The notes: generated from the sequence alone by a model not told the origin. DNA of 64,000 nt from Burkholderia savannae (GCF_001524445.2 NZ_CP013417.1:868001-932000), one strand, 5' to 3'; positions 45,566 through 56,252 are shown, counted from the stretch's first letter. A program made the numbers and translations.

Positions 45566-45815
45566 TGCGTTGTCGATCCACATGAACGACGGCCGCCGCA
45601 TCGAATTCGCCGGCACGCTCGCGTTGTCTCACTTCGTCGCGAGCCGTGCGATGCACCTCGAATCGCTGCTGCTGGCGTTCGCCGACGACGGCTTCACGAC
45701 GTTTCAAGACATGAGCGAGGGCGCGCGCGTCAACCTGCTTTGGCTGGTGCAGGGCATGGCGAGCGAACTGCGCGAGCTGGCCTTTGCGATGACCGTTGTC
45801 GGAGGTGCGCAATGA
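45558..45815 (+). CDS. Small island protein, unknown function
   Basis: 85 residues from a GTG start with GGAGGTG upstream. Helical sequence FVASRAMHLESLLLAFADDG and ARVNLLWLVQGMASELRELA. Its TGA overlaps the ATG of the next gene. No family recognised; small acidic helical proteins are common between alpA and the primase in such elements. Confidence 0.6.
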   Translation: MADALSIHMNDGRRIEFAGTLALSHFVASRAMHLESLLLAFADDGFTTFQDMSEGARVNLLWLVQGMASELRELAFAMTVVGGAQ

Positions 45816-46153
45816 GCCAGTACGTCCGAACCGCCGTGATTGAAGGATTCGACAACGCGCCGCCGCTCGATACCGGCGCACCGATCGAACTGCAATTCGC
45901 CGTCGACCTCGGCGCGGTCTGCGCCGACGCATGGCTTGAGCTGAAAGGCGAAGTGCGTCTGTACGACTACGCCGCCTTTCAGGTCGATGCCTTCGTGCGC
46001 GGGCTGAAAGCCGGCATGCGCGACGACGGCGAGGTCGATGCGCATCGCGTCACGGTCAGCCGCCACGCGTTCGCCGCCGGCCTGATGGGGCGTGTGCAAC
46101 AGCACCTGTTCGCGGCGCTCGGTGTCACGCGCGATCCGCGCACGACGCACTGA
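45812..46153 (+). CDS. Small island protein, unknown function
   Basis: 113 residues. It begins MSQYVRTAVIEGFDNAPPLD and has a mixed strand/helix pattern with ELQFAVDLGAVCADAWLELKGEV, ending in a helical FAAGLMGRVQQHLFAALGV. Start overlaps the previous stop (ATGA), with GGAGGTGC upstream, indicating translational coupling. No family recognised. Confidence 0.65.
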   Translation: MSQYVRTAVIEGFDNAPPLDTGAPIELQFAVDLGAVCADAWLELKGEVRLYDYAAFQVDAFVRGLKAGMRDDGEVDAHRVTVSRHAFAAGLMGRVQQHLFAALGVTRDPRTTH

Positions 46154-46278
46154 GGCGACCATGATGCTCGGCCGCTAGGCGGCCGTCAGCATCATTCAAT
46201 TCTTCGCGCGCCGGTAACTGGCTACCCGATATGGACTACTAATCGGATAGCTGGCCGGCGCGCGTCCAATGGGAATCT

Positions 46279-49146
46279 ATGAGTAACACACCCATGTCCG
46301 AATTCGAGCGGGCGAGCGTCGCGCTCGGCTATGTTCCGGCCGACGATCGCGACACGTGGCGTCAGGCCGGCATGGCGCTCAAGGCCGAATTTGGCGAAGA
46401 GGGTTTCGCCCTCTGGAACGAATGGAGCCAAGGCGCGCAGAACTACCACGCAAGAGACGCCCGCGATGTGTGGAAGTCGTTCAAGGGCGGCAAGATTACC
46501 ATCAACACGCTGTTCCACCTCGCAAAGCTTGGCGGCTTCGATCCGCGCGCGCATCGCGCCAAGCCGGTCGATCCAGAACAGCGCGAACGGCAGCACGCTG
46601 AGCGCGCCGCCCGCGAGGCGGCCGAGCTGGCTGCGTTGACCGAGAAGCAGCAAGCCGCGTCGGCGCTCGCCGAATCGATCTGGTCGGCGGCCGAGCCCGC
46701 GCCGACCGATCACCCCTACCTCGTTCGCAAACGCATCCCCGCCGACGCGCTGCGCGTCTATCGCGGCAACCTGAGCATCGGCACGGCCGCATGCGACGGC
46801 GCACTCGTCATTCCGGCGCGTGATGCGGACGGCAAGCTGTGGACGCTCGAATTCATCCTGACCGATGGTCAGAAACGCTATCTGCCGAACGGCCGTAAGG
46901 CAGGCTGTTTCTCGCTGATCGGCGGCGCGGTATCTTCGGTCTTGCTGATCGGCGAGGGTAACGCCACGTGCGCGACGCTCGCGGCCGCGACGGGCTACCC
47001 GGCCGCCGTCGCGTTCGACGCCGGCAACCTGCACGCCGTCGCGACGGCACTGCATGGTCGGTATCCGGACGCGCGCATCGTCGTGTGCGCCGACGACGAC
47101 CACACGACGAACGGCAATCCGGGAATAGCCAAGGCCCGCGCAACCGCCGAAGCCGTGGGCGGCACGGTGGCCGTTCCCGACTTCGGCCCGAACCGTCCGG
47201 CGGCCGGTACGGACTTCAACGATCTGGCTGTACACCTCGGCCCGGATGCGGTAGCCGCTGCCGTGCGCGCAGCGCTCGCCGTAGACGGCTCGCCGGGTTC
47301 CAATAAGGGCAAGGCTAGGCCGCCAGCCACGAAGCCCGCCAAGCGCCCGAAAACGGCTCGCGCGCAGGATGGCTCGTGGCGGTTCGAGGTCGACGACGAA
47401 GGCGTCTGGTATCACGGCTTTAACAATCAGGGCGATCCGCTGCCGCCGCATTGGATCAGCACGCGCATCGACGTGATCGCGGAGACCCGCAACGAGATGA
47501 GCAGCGAATGGGGCTATCTGCTGGAATTCACCGACCGCGACGGCATCCTCAAGCGATGGGCGGTGCCGGCCGGCCTGTTCGCGGGCGACGGCACCGAGCT
47601 GCGGCGCATGCTGCTCGATATGGGCGTCAAGCTCGGCGTCACGCAGACCGCCCGCATGCAGATCGCGAACTACATCCAGATGGCGCGGCCCGACGAGCGC
47701 GTGCGCTGCGTGCCGCGCGTCGGCTGGCATCACGGCGCGTTCGTGCTGCCCGATCGCGTGATCGGCACGGGCAAGGAGGCGCTGATCTATCAGGCCGATA
47801 CGCCGATCCAGAGCCAGTTCAAGGAGCGCGGCACGCTCGACGACTGGCGGCGCGAGGTCGCGGCCTACTGCGTCGGCAACAGCCGGCTGCTGTTCTGCAT
47901 CGCGACCGCCTTTGCGGGTCCGCTGCTGCACTTCTCGGGGCTCCAGTCGGGCGGCTTTCACCTGCTCGGCACGACCTCCAAGGGCAAGTCGACGGGCGGC
48001 GTGATCGCTGCGTCCGTGTTCGGCTCGCCGGACTACGTGCGGAGCTGGAAAGCGACCGACAACGCGCTCGAAGCGGTCGCCACGCAGCACAGCGACGCAC
48101 TGTTGATCCTCGATGAAATCGGGCAGGTCGAGCCGCGCTTGGTCGGCGACGTGATTTACATGCTCGCGAACGAGTCGGGTAAGGCGCGCGCGTCGCGCAA
48201 CGGGTCGGCCAAGCCAGTCCTGACGTGGCGGCTGCTGTTCCTGTCGAACGGCGAGAAGAGCGTATCCGCGCTGATGGCCGAGGCGAACAAGCCGATGAAG
48301 GGCGGCATTGAAGTGCGCTTGCCGGCGATCCCTGCCGAAGTGGGCGACATGGGCGTGGTGGAGGAACTGCACGGCTTCCCGACGCCGGCCGCGTTGATCG
48401 AGCATCTAGAGCGGCACGCAGGCAAACACTACGGCACGGCCGGGCCGGCGTTCATCGAGTTCGCATCCGCGCAGGCGGACGAGCTGGCGGAACATCTGCG
48501 CAAGCGCGTTGATGAGCTGGTGACGGAATGGGTGCCGGACGGCGCGCATTCGCAGGTCGCGCGTGTCGCGAAACGATTCTGCCTTGTTGCTGTGGCGGGC
48601 GAGCTGGCGACCGCGCAAGGCCTGACCGGTTGGCCGGAAGGCGCGTCGGTCGATGCGGCGCGTCGTTGCTTCGAGGGCTGGATGGAGTTGCGCGGCGGCG
48701 CGGGCAATTCGGACGAAGCGGAAGCCGTGCGTCAGGTGCTGCACTTCCTCGTCGCGCACGGCGACAATCGTTTCGTGCGGATGAACCGCGCGCAGGACGA
48801 CCATCGGCCGAACGTGCCGCACCGGGCGGGCTTCAAGCAGCACGTAAAGCGCGACGAGCGCCGCACGGCGATCGCGTCCGATCGCGAGTATTACGCCGAG
48901 TTCGGCGACAAGATGAGCATCGACGATGCCGAAAGCGTCGAGACGGAATATCTGATCGAGGCGGCCGTGTTTCGCAAGGACGTGTGCGCCGGCTTCGATC
49001 ACAAGATGGTCGCCAAGGCGTTGATGAAGCGCGGCGTGCTGATGCCGCGCAGCGACGGCTATCCGTATCGACAGGAGTACATCCCCGGCCACGGGAAATT
49101 CATGGTGTACCGCGTTCGTCCGTCGATCTTCACGCTCGAACTGTGA
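46279..49146 (+). CDS. Primase/helicase with DUF927 domain (P4 alpha-like)
   Basis: 955 residues. N-terminal PriCT-2-like segment (DRDTWRQAGMALKAEFGEEG, then DVWKSFKGGKITINTLFHLA); Toprim-like primase core (VLLIGEGNATCATLAAATG, VVCADDDHTTNGNPGI); then the DUF927 helicase with Walker A GTTSKGKST (about residues 564-572) and Walker B LLILDEIGQ. It would prime and unwind the excised island, in the manner of P4 alpha. A second ATG at 46297 is possible. Downstream of the small overlapping genes by 125 bp. Confidence 0.9.
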   Translation: MSNTPMSEFERASVALGYVPADDRDTWRQAGMALKAEFGEEGFALWNEWSQGAQNYHARDARDVWKSFKGGKITINTLFHLAKLGGFDPRAHRAKPVDPEQRERQHAERAAREAAELAALTEKQQAASALAESIWSAAEPAPTDHPYLVRKRIPADALRVYRGNLSIGTAACDGALVIPARDADGKLWTLEFILTDGQKRYLPNGRKAGCFSLIGGAVSSVLLIGEGNATCATLAAATGYPAAVAFDAGNLHAVATALHGRYPDARIVVCADDDHTTNGNPGIAKARATAEAVGGTVAVPDFGPNRPAAGTDFNDLAVHLGPDAVAAAVRAALAVDGSPGSNKGKARPPATKPAKRPKTARAQDGSWRFEVDDEGVWYHGFNNQGDPLPPHWISTRIDVIAETRNEMSSEWGYLLEFTDRDGILKRWAVPAGLFAGDGTELRRMLLDMGVKLGVTQTARMQIANYIQMARPDERVRCVPRVGWHHGAFVLPDRVIGTGKEALIYQADTPIQSQFKERGTLDDWRREVAAYCVGNSRLLFCIATAFAGPLLHFSGLQSGGFHLLGTTSKGKSTGGVIAASVFGSPDYVRSWKATDNALEAVATQHSDALLILDEIGQVEPRLVGDVIYMLANESGKARASRNGSAKPVLTWRLLFLSNGEKSVSALMAEANKPMKGGIEVRLPAIPAEVGDMGVVEELHGFPTPAALIEHLERHAGKHYGTAGPAFIEFASAQADELAEHLRKRVDELVTEWVPDGAHSQVARVAKRFCLVAVAGELATAQGLTGWPEGASVDAARRCFEGWMELRGGAGNSDEAEAVRQVLHFLVAHGDNRFVRMNRAQDDHRPNVPHRAGFKQHVKRDERRTAIASDREYYAEFGDKMSIDDAESVETEYLIEAAVFRKDVCAGFDHKMVAKALMKRGVLMPRSDGYPYRQEYIPGHGKFMVYRVRPSIFTLEL

Positions 49147-49278
49147 ACCGCGCCGCCGCCGTGCGGGAGGGCGGCGGCGGGAATTCCTTTGCGCGCGATT
49201 CCACACCCGCGAATCAAAGTTGCTTTGGCAATGCGCACCAGATGGAACCGGGCGGCGCACGCTATGTGTTGCCTGCGC

Positions 49279-49551
49279 CTACAGGCCGGCGTTACGCAGT
49301 AACTCGGAGGGAAGAAGTTGCAATGCGTGCGCAATGCGGACGATATTCATGAAGGTAACGTTTCGTTCACCGCGTTCAATCTTGCCCATGTGCGAGCGGT
49401 CGATCTCTGCAAAATCAGCCAACGCCTCTTGCGACATCACCAATTCCTTGCGGCGAGCGCGAATCGCCGCGCCGAGCGACACAAGGTTCCCGTCCTTATC
49501 AAGTTTTCCCGAGATTCTTGCCATGCCTTGAATCGTCGCGCTATGGTGCAT
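49279..49551 (-). CDS. XRE-family HTH regulator
   Basis: 90 residues; the more likely start may be the internal ATG at 49524 (MARISGKLDKDG). The HTH reads LGAAIRARRKELVMSQEALADFAEIDRSHMGKIERGERN, a standard XRE/Cro-C1 motif with a short C-terminal helix. It is transcribed against the primase operon and is the likely maintenance repressor or copy-control regulator of the island. Confidence 0.88.
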   Translation of the reverse strand: MHHSATIQGMARISGKLDKDGNLVSLGAAIRARRKELVMSQEALADFAEIDRSHMGKIERGERNVTFMNIVRIAHALQLLPSELLRNAGL

Positions 49552-50233
49552 TCAAGGACACGGTATTTACGGACCATTTTCAGTTCGTCATGTCGCCTAG
49601 CTGTCATGTTGAGCTATAGATTGTCCTAAATTTCGATTGGAGCAGCCCCGTAAATCACTGGGCACGAGCCGGGAAAGCCGGTCTCGAATCTTGCTGAATT
49701 CGTAACGATCCGGGTTCGTTTATCTCCAGTATCTCCAGCGTTCTCCAAGTCTGTTTGGAGACAATCAAAGCCTTACGCCACAAGGCTTTGCGGCCGATTC
49801 TGGCGTTTATCTCCAAATCTCCAGCGTGTTTTGCGCTGAGCGGCTTTGCGGCGGACACCCGAGACAAGCGCAAGCGTAGGCCGGGCGCGGCTCTCCGCGA
49901 GTTGGAAACCATCGAAAACGCGTTTCCGCAGGGGGAAGTCGGCGACGCGCTCCCACCCACATTGTTGCGTCCATCGCAAGGGTTCAGCGGCCGGAGTCGC
50001 GGGGGGCCCCCATGCCGTCGCCGGCATGCGGGGGCTCACACCCGCGTCCTTTCTCTACTGGTGACGGATATAGGGGGGCCACATAATCATAGCGGGCTAA
50101 ATCAATTGATCGCGTCACGTCCAGGTCACGCCCGTTTTATCGGTGAGAAACTCACGGAAGGGGGACATATTCATAGCGGCAATGGCGCTCACGACCAACA
50201 GGCGCACCGTCGAACGCCCGAGCGGCCAAGCGG
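49552..50233. other. Non-coding control region at the right end
   Basis: About 680 bp between the XRE gene and the integrase stop. It holds the TGGAGA-type repeat block (49720-49826) and two imperfect copies of GGGGGxCATAxTCATAGCGG (50072-50095 and 50160-50179). Frames in this area (for example 49755-50282) have no coding character. Confidence 0.5.
49720..49826. repeat. TCTCCA/TGGAGA repeat block with hairpin, right copy
   Basis: At least six TCTCCA/TGGAGA words surround a perfect 9-bp hairpin, CAAAGCCTT-N7-AAGGCTTTG (49766-49790). The part 49753-49826 aligns in inverted orientation with 31821-31893. The combination of iteron-like words and a hairpin suggests a replication origin or related control site for the primase/helicase at 46279. 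Confidence 0.6.
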
Positions 50234-51463
50234 TCAGGCTGCGGCCTTGGTTAATGTGGTCGCCACTTCTTGCTCGATGTAGTCGGCCCATGCCTGCATC
50301 AGCGTGCGGCGCTTTTCGAACAGGTCGCCGCGCCTGTACGCCGCCTCGGTTTTGTCGCGGATCGCATGCGCAAGCGCCATCTCGACTACCTCGTTCGAAA
50401 ACGATGTGCTCTCTGCCGCCCAATCCCGGAACGTCGAGCGGAAGCCGTGGACAGTCAGCGTGCCACGCTTCATGCGTTCCAACACTTGCAGCATCGCCAT
50501 GTTGGACATCGGCCGTCGAGCCCTCATGCCCTCGAACACGACGGGCGAATCCTCCGACGTAGGCAGCGCTTTCAGCAGTGCCAACGCCGCCGCCGACAAC
50601 GGAACGCGATGCGCTCGCTTGGCCTTCATCCGCTCGGCTGGAACGGTCCAAAGCTGCGCATCCGCGTCGAATTCATCGTGGCGCGCACCGATCACCTCGC
50701 CGGTACGCATCGCCGTCAGGATCGTGAATTCCAGCGCACGCGCCGCCGTGCCGACCATGCCGCGCAGTTCTGCGACGAACGCGCCAATTTCCGTGAAGGG
50801 AAGGGCGGTGTGATGCTTGGGCTTTTGCACCTTGGTCGGCGCGGCTAGCAGTTGATCGAGATGTCCACTCCAGCGAGCCGGGTTCTCGCCGTCACGCAGG
50901 CCACGCACCTTCGCCCAATCCAGCACGTTCTCAATTCGGCCGCGCAGGCGCGATGCGGTCTCATTTTTCGTTAGCCAGATCGGCTCAAGCACTCGACGCA
51001 CGAGGTCCGTGTCGATGTCGGCCGGGCGCAATGCGCCGATGATGGGATAGGCATAGGTCGCGAGGGTGTTCGTCCACTGTTGCGTGTGCTTCGGATTCAC
51101 CCATTCCGCACTGCGTGCCTCGATAAACGCCGTGGCGCACTGCTTGAAGTTCAGCGCGCGGGCTGCGTCGATCTTGCGGCGGGCCTTCTCCTGCTTGCGC
51201 AGCATCGCAGGATCGTTGCCGCCCTGCACGGCCGCGCGATGCTCGTTCCGTGCCGCTCTTGCGGCCTCTAGCGTGACGCGTGGGTACGGGCCGATCTGTA
51301 TCAAGCCTTCGCGGCCGTCCGGCTTCATGTACCGGAACTGCCAGTACTTCAATCCGTTGGGCTTGACGAGCAATGCGAGACCGCCGCCATCGCTAAGGCG
51401 ATAGGCGCGTTCGCGCGGCTTGGCCGCGCGGCATTGCAGATGACGTAGGAGGCTCTCAGGCAT
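50234..51463 (-). CDS. int: P4-type tyrosine recombinase/integrase
   Basis: 409 residues. N-terminal P4-integrase DUF4102 arm-binding domain (MPESLLRHLQCRAAKPRER, GGGLALLVKPNGLKYWQFRY), SAM-like core (FKQCATAFIEARSAEWVNPK), then catalytic residues: Arg in AMRTGEVIGARHDEF, HGFRSTFRDWA (H-x-x-R), and the tyrosine in AAYRRGDLFEKRR. It faces away from tRNA-Ser, whose 3' end is its attachment site. A close relative's 5' end survives at the left junction. Confidence 0.96.
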   Translation of the reverse strand: MPESLLRHLQCRAAKPRERAYRLSDGGGLALLVKPNGLKYWQFRYMKPDGREGLIQIGPYPRVTLEAARAARNEHRAAVQGGNDPAMLRKQEKARRKIDAARALNFKQCATAFIEARSAEWVNPKHTQQWTNTLATYAYPIIGALRPADIDTDLVRRVLEPIWLTKNETASRLRGRIENVLDWAKVRGLRDGENPARWSGHLDQLLAAPTKVQKPKHHTALPFTEIGAFVAELRGMVGTAARALEFTILTAMRTGEVIGARHDEFDADAQLWTVPAERMKAKRAHRVPLSAAALALLKALPTSEDSPVVFEGMRARRPMSNMAMLQVLERMKRGTLTVHGFRSTFRDWAAESTSFSNEVVEMALAHAIRDKTEAAYRRGDLFEKRRTLMQAWADYIEQEVATTLTKAAA

Positions 51464-51481
51464 TGTCGTTATAGGTCCAAA

Positions 51482-51501
51482 AAGTACCCGGAAAAGTACC
51501 C
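51482..51501 (+). repeat. AAGTACCC arm-type repeats, right end
   Basis: AAGTACCC at 51482-51489 and 51494-51501, between the integrase start and the tRNA-Ser core, matching the left-end octamers. Confidence 0.6.
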
Positions 51502-51617
51502 GGCAAAATTTGGAATTTTACGACTTTTCTTGGATGCTTACGAAAGCTCAGATTGCCCGCAAACCTTTGTCCGGCTTGGCTTTGCGGCATTTATTGAGAG
51601 GCGGGGAAAGCGTGTCC

Positions 51618-51705
<88 letters not shown>

Positions 51706-51833
51706 AAGGCCGTGCATTGTAACCGAAATGGCGCGCGAATCGTCGGCGTCGCCGCGTTCGATTCGCGCGTTTGCGCATCGGCCGCTCGTTCTTCGGCCGA
51801 GCGTCGCCTGGGTGCAGATCGAGCGTCAGCCGG

Positions 51834-53051
51834 TCATTCGTCGCGCAGGAAAAGCGCCTGCAGATCGTTGAGGAAGCGCTGGCCGAGCGGCGTCGGCGCG
51901 ATGCGCACGTGATCGCGGACGATGAGGCCGCGTCGCTCGGCTTGCGCGAGTGCGGGCTCGATCGCGGCGAGCGACATGCCGGTGCGTTCGGCGAAGCTGT
52001 GCACGGGCACGCCTTCGACGAGCCGCAGCGCGTTCAGCATGAACTCGAACGGCAGATCGCGCGGCCCGACTTCGCGTTCCTCCTGCACCGCCGCGCCCGC
52101 TTTCGCCTGCTCGATGAATGTCGCCGGATGCTTGTAGCGCGCCTGACGCAGGATTCGGTTCGGAAACGACAGCTTCGTGTGCGCGCCCGCGCCGATGCCG
52201 AGATAGTCGCCGAAGCGCCAGTAGTTGAGGTTGTGCTTGCACTGCCGATGCGGCTTCGCGTAAGCGGACACCTCATAGCGCGCGTAGCCCGCCTGCGCGG
52301 TGCGCTCGTGCAGCCAGTCCTGCATGTCGGCCGACATGTCGTCGTCCGGCACGGCGGGCGGGAACTTCGCGAAATACGTGTTCGGCTCGAGCGTCAGGTG
52401 ATAGAGCGACAGATGCGGCGGCGCGAACGACAGCGCGGTTTCGAGATCGGCGCGGCATTCGTCGAGCGTCTGGCTCGGCAACGCGAACATCAGGTCGAGA
52501 TTGAAATTGTCGAACGTGCGCGCGGCGATCTCGACCGCGGCGCGCGCCTGCGCGGCGTCGTGGATTCGGCCGAGCGCCTTCAGGTGCGCCTCGTCGAAGC
52601 TCTGGATGCCGATCGACAGGCGATTCACGCCGCTCGCGCGGAATTGCGCGAACTTCGCCGCCTCGAACGTGCCGGGGTTCGCTTCGAGCGTGATTTCGGC
52701 GTCCGCGTCGAGCGGCAGCAGCGCGCGCACGTCGGAAAGCAGCCGGTCGAGGCCCGCCGCCGACAGCAGGCTCGGCGTGCCGCCGCCGATGAACACCGTA
52801 TGCACCTGGCGTCCCCAGACGAGCGGCAGCGCGTGCTCGAGATCGGCGCGCAGCGCGTCGAGATAGTCGCGCTCGGGCAGCGCGCCGCCGTCCTTCCATT
52901 CGTGTGAATTGAAGTCGCAATACGGGCACTTGCGCACGCACCACGGGAAATGCACGTACAGCGCGAGCGGCGGCAGCGACGCGAGCCGGATCTTGCCGGG
53001 CGCGGCGAACGTCGCGACGACGCGCGCGCCGTTGGCGGCGGCGTCGCTCAT
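51834..53051 (-). CDS. hemW: HemW, radical SAM heme chaperone (HemN-like)
   Basis: 405 residues from the ATG at 53051, which overlaps the rdgB stop. The radical SAM cluster motif is YVHFPWCVRKCPYCDFNSH; GGGTPSLL and LEANPGT follow, and ARYEVSAYAKPHRQCKHNLNYW is characteristic of HemW. HemW binds heme and delivers it to target proteins; it lacks the coproporphyrinogen oxidase activity of HemN. The frame extends to 53432 but that part is the shadow of rdgB. Confidence 0.93.
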   Translation of the reverse strand: MSDAAANGARVVATFAAPGKIRLASLPPLALYVHFPWCVRKCPYCDFNSHEWKDGGALPERDYLDALRADLEHALPLVWGRQVHTVFIGGGTPSLLSAAGLDRLLSDVRALLPLDADAEITLEANPGTFEAAKFAQFRASGVNRLSIGIQSFDEAHLKALGRIHDAAQARAAVEIAARTFDNFNLDLMFALPSQTLDECRADLETALSFAPPHLSLYHLTLEPNTYFAKFPPAVPDDDMSADMQDWLHERTAQAGYARYEVSAYAKPHRQCKHNLNYWRFGDYLGIGAGAHTKLSFPNRILRQARYKHPATFIEQAKAGAAVQEEREVGPRDLPFEFMLNALRLVEGVPVHSFAERTGMSLAAIEPALAQAERRGLIVRDHVRIAPTPLGQRFLNDLQALFLRDE

Positions 53052-53674
53052 CGAATCTCTCCGAGCCGCGCGACGAGCGCTTTCAGCGCGAGCGCGCGAT
53101 GACTGACCGCGTTCTTCGCGGCCGGCTCGAGCTCGGCCGCCGTCGCGCCGAGCGCCGGCACGAAGAAGTGCGGATCGTAGCCGAAGCCGTGCGCGCCGCG
53201 CGGCGCATCGACGATCTCGCCCGCCCAGCGGCCTTCGGCAACGATCGGCTCCGGATCGTCCGCGTGGCGCACGAGCGCGAGCACGCAGCAGTAGTACGCA
53301 CGCCGGTCGGCGACGTCGCGCAGTTGCTCGACGAGATACGCGTTGTTTGCCGCGTCGCTCCTCTCGCGGCCGGCGCGCTGCGCGTAGCGCGCCGAGTAGA
53401 CGCCCGGCGCGCCGAGCAGCGCGGGCACGCACAGGCCGGAATCGTCGGCGACGGCGGGCAGGCCCGTCGCGCGCGACGCATGGCGCGCCTTCGCGAGCGC
53501 GTTCTCGACGAACGTCACGTGCGGCTCGTCGGCTTCCGATACGCCGAGCTCACCCTGCGGCACGACAGCGATGCCGGCCGTCGAGAAGAGGGCGGCGAAC
53601 TCGCGCAGCTTGCCGGGGTTGTTCGACGCGAGGACGATGCGCGAGAGCGCGGCGTCGTTCGATGCGTGCGACAT
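53048..53674 (-). CDS. rdgB: RdgB, XTP/dITP/ITP pyrophosphatase
   Basis: 208 residues. IVLASNNPGKLREFAALF is the Ham1 N-terminal signature (NNPGKxREF), followed by FVENALAKARHASRATGLPAVADDSGLCVPALLGAPGVYSARYA and HGFGYDPHFFVP. It removes non-canonical purine nucleotides before incorporation. It overlaps hemW by 4 bp and starts 1 bp downstream of the rph stop. Confidence 0.96.
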   Translation of the reverse strand: MSHASNDAALSRIVLASNNPGKLREFAALFSTAGIAVVPQGELGVSEADEPHVTFVENALAKARHASRATGLPAVADDSGLCVPALLGAPGVYSARYAQRAGRERSDAANNAYLVEQLRDVADRRAYYCCVLALVRHADDPEPIVAEGRWAGEIVDAPRGAHGFGYDPHFFVPALGATAAELEPAAKNAVSHRALALKALVARLGEIR

Positions 53675-53675
53675 C

Positions 53676-54407
53676 TCAGGCCTCCAGCGCGGCGCGCTGC
53701 AGGCGCACGAGCTCGCCGATGCCGGCTTGCGCGAGGTCGAGGAGCGCGTTCATCTCGGCGCGCGAGAACGGCGCGCCTTCCGCGGTGCCTTGCACCTCGA
53801 CGAAGCCGCCCGCGCCCGTCATCACCACGTTCATGTCGGTGTCGCACGCGGAATCTTCGTCGTAATCGAGATCGAGCACGGGCTCGCCGCCGAACACGCC
53901 GACCGAGATCGCGGCGACGTAGTCGGTGATCGGCGAGCGCGCGATCTTGCCCGCCGCGACGAGCTTCGTCACCGCGTCGTGCGCGGCGACGAACGCGCCC
54001 GTGATGCTTGCCGTGCGCGTGCCGCCGTCGGCCTGGATCACGTCGCAGTCGAGGTGCAGCGTGCGCGGGCCGAGTGCGTTCAGATCGAACACCGCGCGCA
54101 GCGCGCGGCCGATCAGGCGCTGAATTTCCTGCGTGCGGCCCGTCTGCTTGCCGCGCGCGGCTTCGCGGTCGCTGCGCGTGTGCGTCGCGCGCGGCAGCAT
54201 GCCGTATTCGGCCGTGAGCCAGCCCTGGCCGCGATCGCGCAGGAATTCGGGCACCCGCTCGGCGACGCTCGCCGTGCAGATCACTTTCGTATCGCCGAAC
54301 TCGACGAGCACCGAGCCTTCCGCGTGCTTCGTGTAGTGGCGCGTGATGCGCACGTCGCGCAGTTGGTCGGCGCGGCGGCCGCTCGGGCGTGGGGAGGAAT
54401 TCGTCAT
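53676..54407 (-). CDS. rph: RNase PH
   Basis: 243 residues from the ATG at 54407. Motifs: [67 protein letters not shown] and [20 protein letters not shown]. It trims tRNA 3' ends phosphorolytically. First gene of the leftward rph-rdgB-hemW set; divergent from yicC with 171 bp between, which should hold both promoters. Confidence 0.97.
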   Translation of the reverse strand: MTNSSPRPSGRRADQLRDVRITRHYTKHAEGSVLVEFGDTKVICTASVAERVPEFLRDRGQGWLTAEYGMLPRATHTRSDREAARGKQTGRTQEIQRLIGRALRAVFDLNALGPRTLHLDCDVIQADGGTRTASITGAFVAAHDAVTKLVAAGKIARSPITDYVAAISVGVFGGEPVLDLDYDEDSACDTDMNVVMTGAGGFVEVQGTAEGAPFSRAEMNALLDLAQAGIGELVRLQRAALEA

Positions 54408-54578
54408 CGGGGCAATGTGCAGAGGAGAAAGCTGAATTTTACCGCGCGCACGGCGCGTCGGCCCGGCGGGTCCGGCACGCAAAAATGGGATAATGGCTGT
54501 TTCGCGCCCCGCGCCTCGCAAGCGCCGGGCGTCTCGAATCCTCCTGGCCCGCTGGGCCATCAAACGACGGGACGAACG

Positions 54579-55502
54579 ATGATCTACAGCATGACGGGCT
54601 ACGCGAGCGCGACGCGCGATCTCACGACGGCCTCCGGCAACGGCGGCACGAGCGTATCGGTCGAACTGCGGACCGTGAATTCGCGGTTCCTCGACCTCAA
54701 TTTCCGGATGCCGGACGATGTGCGCGCGTGCGAGCCGGCGCTGCGCGAGATGCTGATGAACAAGCTGTCGCGCGGCAAGGTCGACGTGCGCATCAATTTG
54801 CAGCGCGGCGACCAGAACGTGAACGCGGGCGCGCTGAACCACGCGGCGCTCAGCCAGCTCGCCGAGCTCGAGCGCGCGGTGCTCGACGCGTTTCCGGGCG
54901 TCGGCCGCCTGCGCTCGGGCGAGATCCTGCGCTGGCCCGGCGTGCTTGCCGAGAGCGGCGTGTCCGCCGAGGCGCTGCGCGAGGCGGTGCTCGCATGCGG
55001 CAAGGAAGCGATCGGCGAGCTCGTCGTCGTGCGCTCGCGCGAGGGCGCGCAGCTCGCGGCGATGCTGCTCGCGAACGTCGCGGAGATGGAGGCGATCGTC
55101 GCGCGCATCGCGCCGCTCGTGCCGGAGCTGATCGCGAAGCACCAGCAGAAGATCGTCGAGCGGCTGCAGGAGGCGCTCGGCATCGCGGCGCCGGTAGGCA
55201 GCGCGCCCATCGCTTCGCGCGAGGAGGCGGCCGAGCGCATTCGTCAGGAAGTGACGATGTACGGCATCCGCATCGACATCGCCGAGGAGCTGTCGCGCCT
55301 CACCGCGCATCTGAACGAGACGCGCCACGTGATCGAGAAGGGCGGCCGCGTCGGCAAGCGTCTCGATTTCATGATGCAGGAGCTGAACCGCGAGGCGAAC
55401 ACGCTCGGCTCGAAGGCGGCGGCGAAGGAGCTCGCCGACGCGTCGATGGCGCTCAAGCTGCTGATCGAGCAGATGCGCGAGCAAGTGCAAAACCTGGAGT
55501 AA
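54579..55502 (+). CDS. yicC: YicC family RNA endonuclease
   Basis: 307 residues. [11 protein letters not shown] at the start, [17 protein letters not shown], and the C-terminal DUF1732 region with [20 protein letters not shown]. The family has been reported to degrade small RNAs such as RyhB. The long antisense and upstream frames over this gene are shadows. It lies 6 bp upstream of gmk. Confidence 0.93.
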   Translation: MIYSMTGYASATRDLTTASGNGGTSVSVELRTVNSRFLDLNFRMPDDVRACEPALREMLMNKLSRGKVDVRINLQRGDQNVNAGALNHAALSQLAELERAVLDAFPGVGRLRSGEILRWPGVLAESGVSAEALREAVLACGKEAIGELVVVRSREGAQLAAMLLANVAEMEAIVARIAPLVPELIAKHQQKIVERLQEALGIAAPVGSAPIASREEAAERIRQEVTMYGIRIDIAEELSRLTAHLNETRHVIEKGGRVGKRLDFMMQELNREANTLGSKAAAKELADASMALKLLIEQMREQVQNLE

Positions 55503-56192
<690 letters not shown>

Positions 56193-56252
56193 CGGCGGCG
56201 AACGAGGCACATAAGGTAGAATAAGGAACATATTCAGAAGGAACGACCCAAC

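Noticed and set aside
46222-48405. Long minus-strand ORF opposite the primase
   Set aside because: Antisense shadow of the DUF927 gene; no start signal and Arg/Ala-rich composition.
49755-50282. 175-codon ORF in the right control region of the island
   Set aside because: Runs through the hairpin/repeat block and into the integrase; no coding character.
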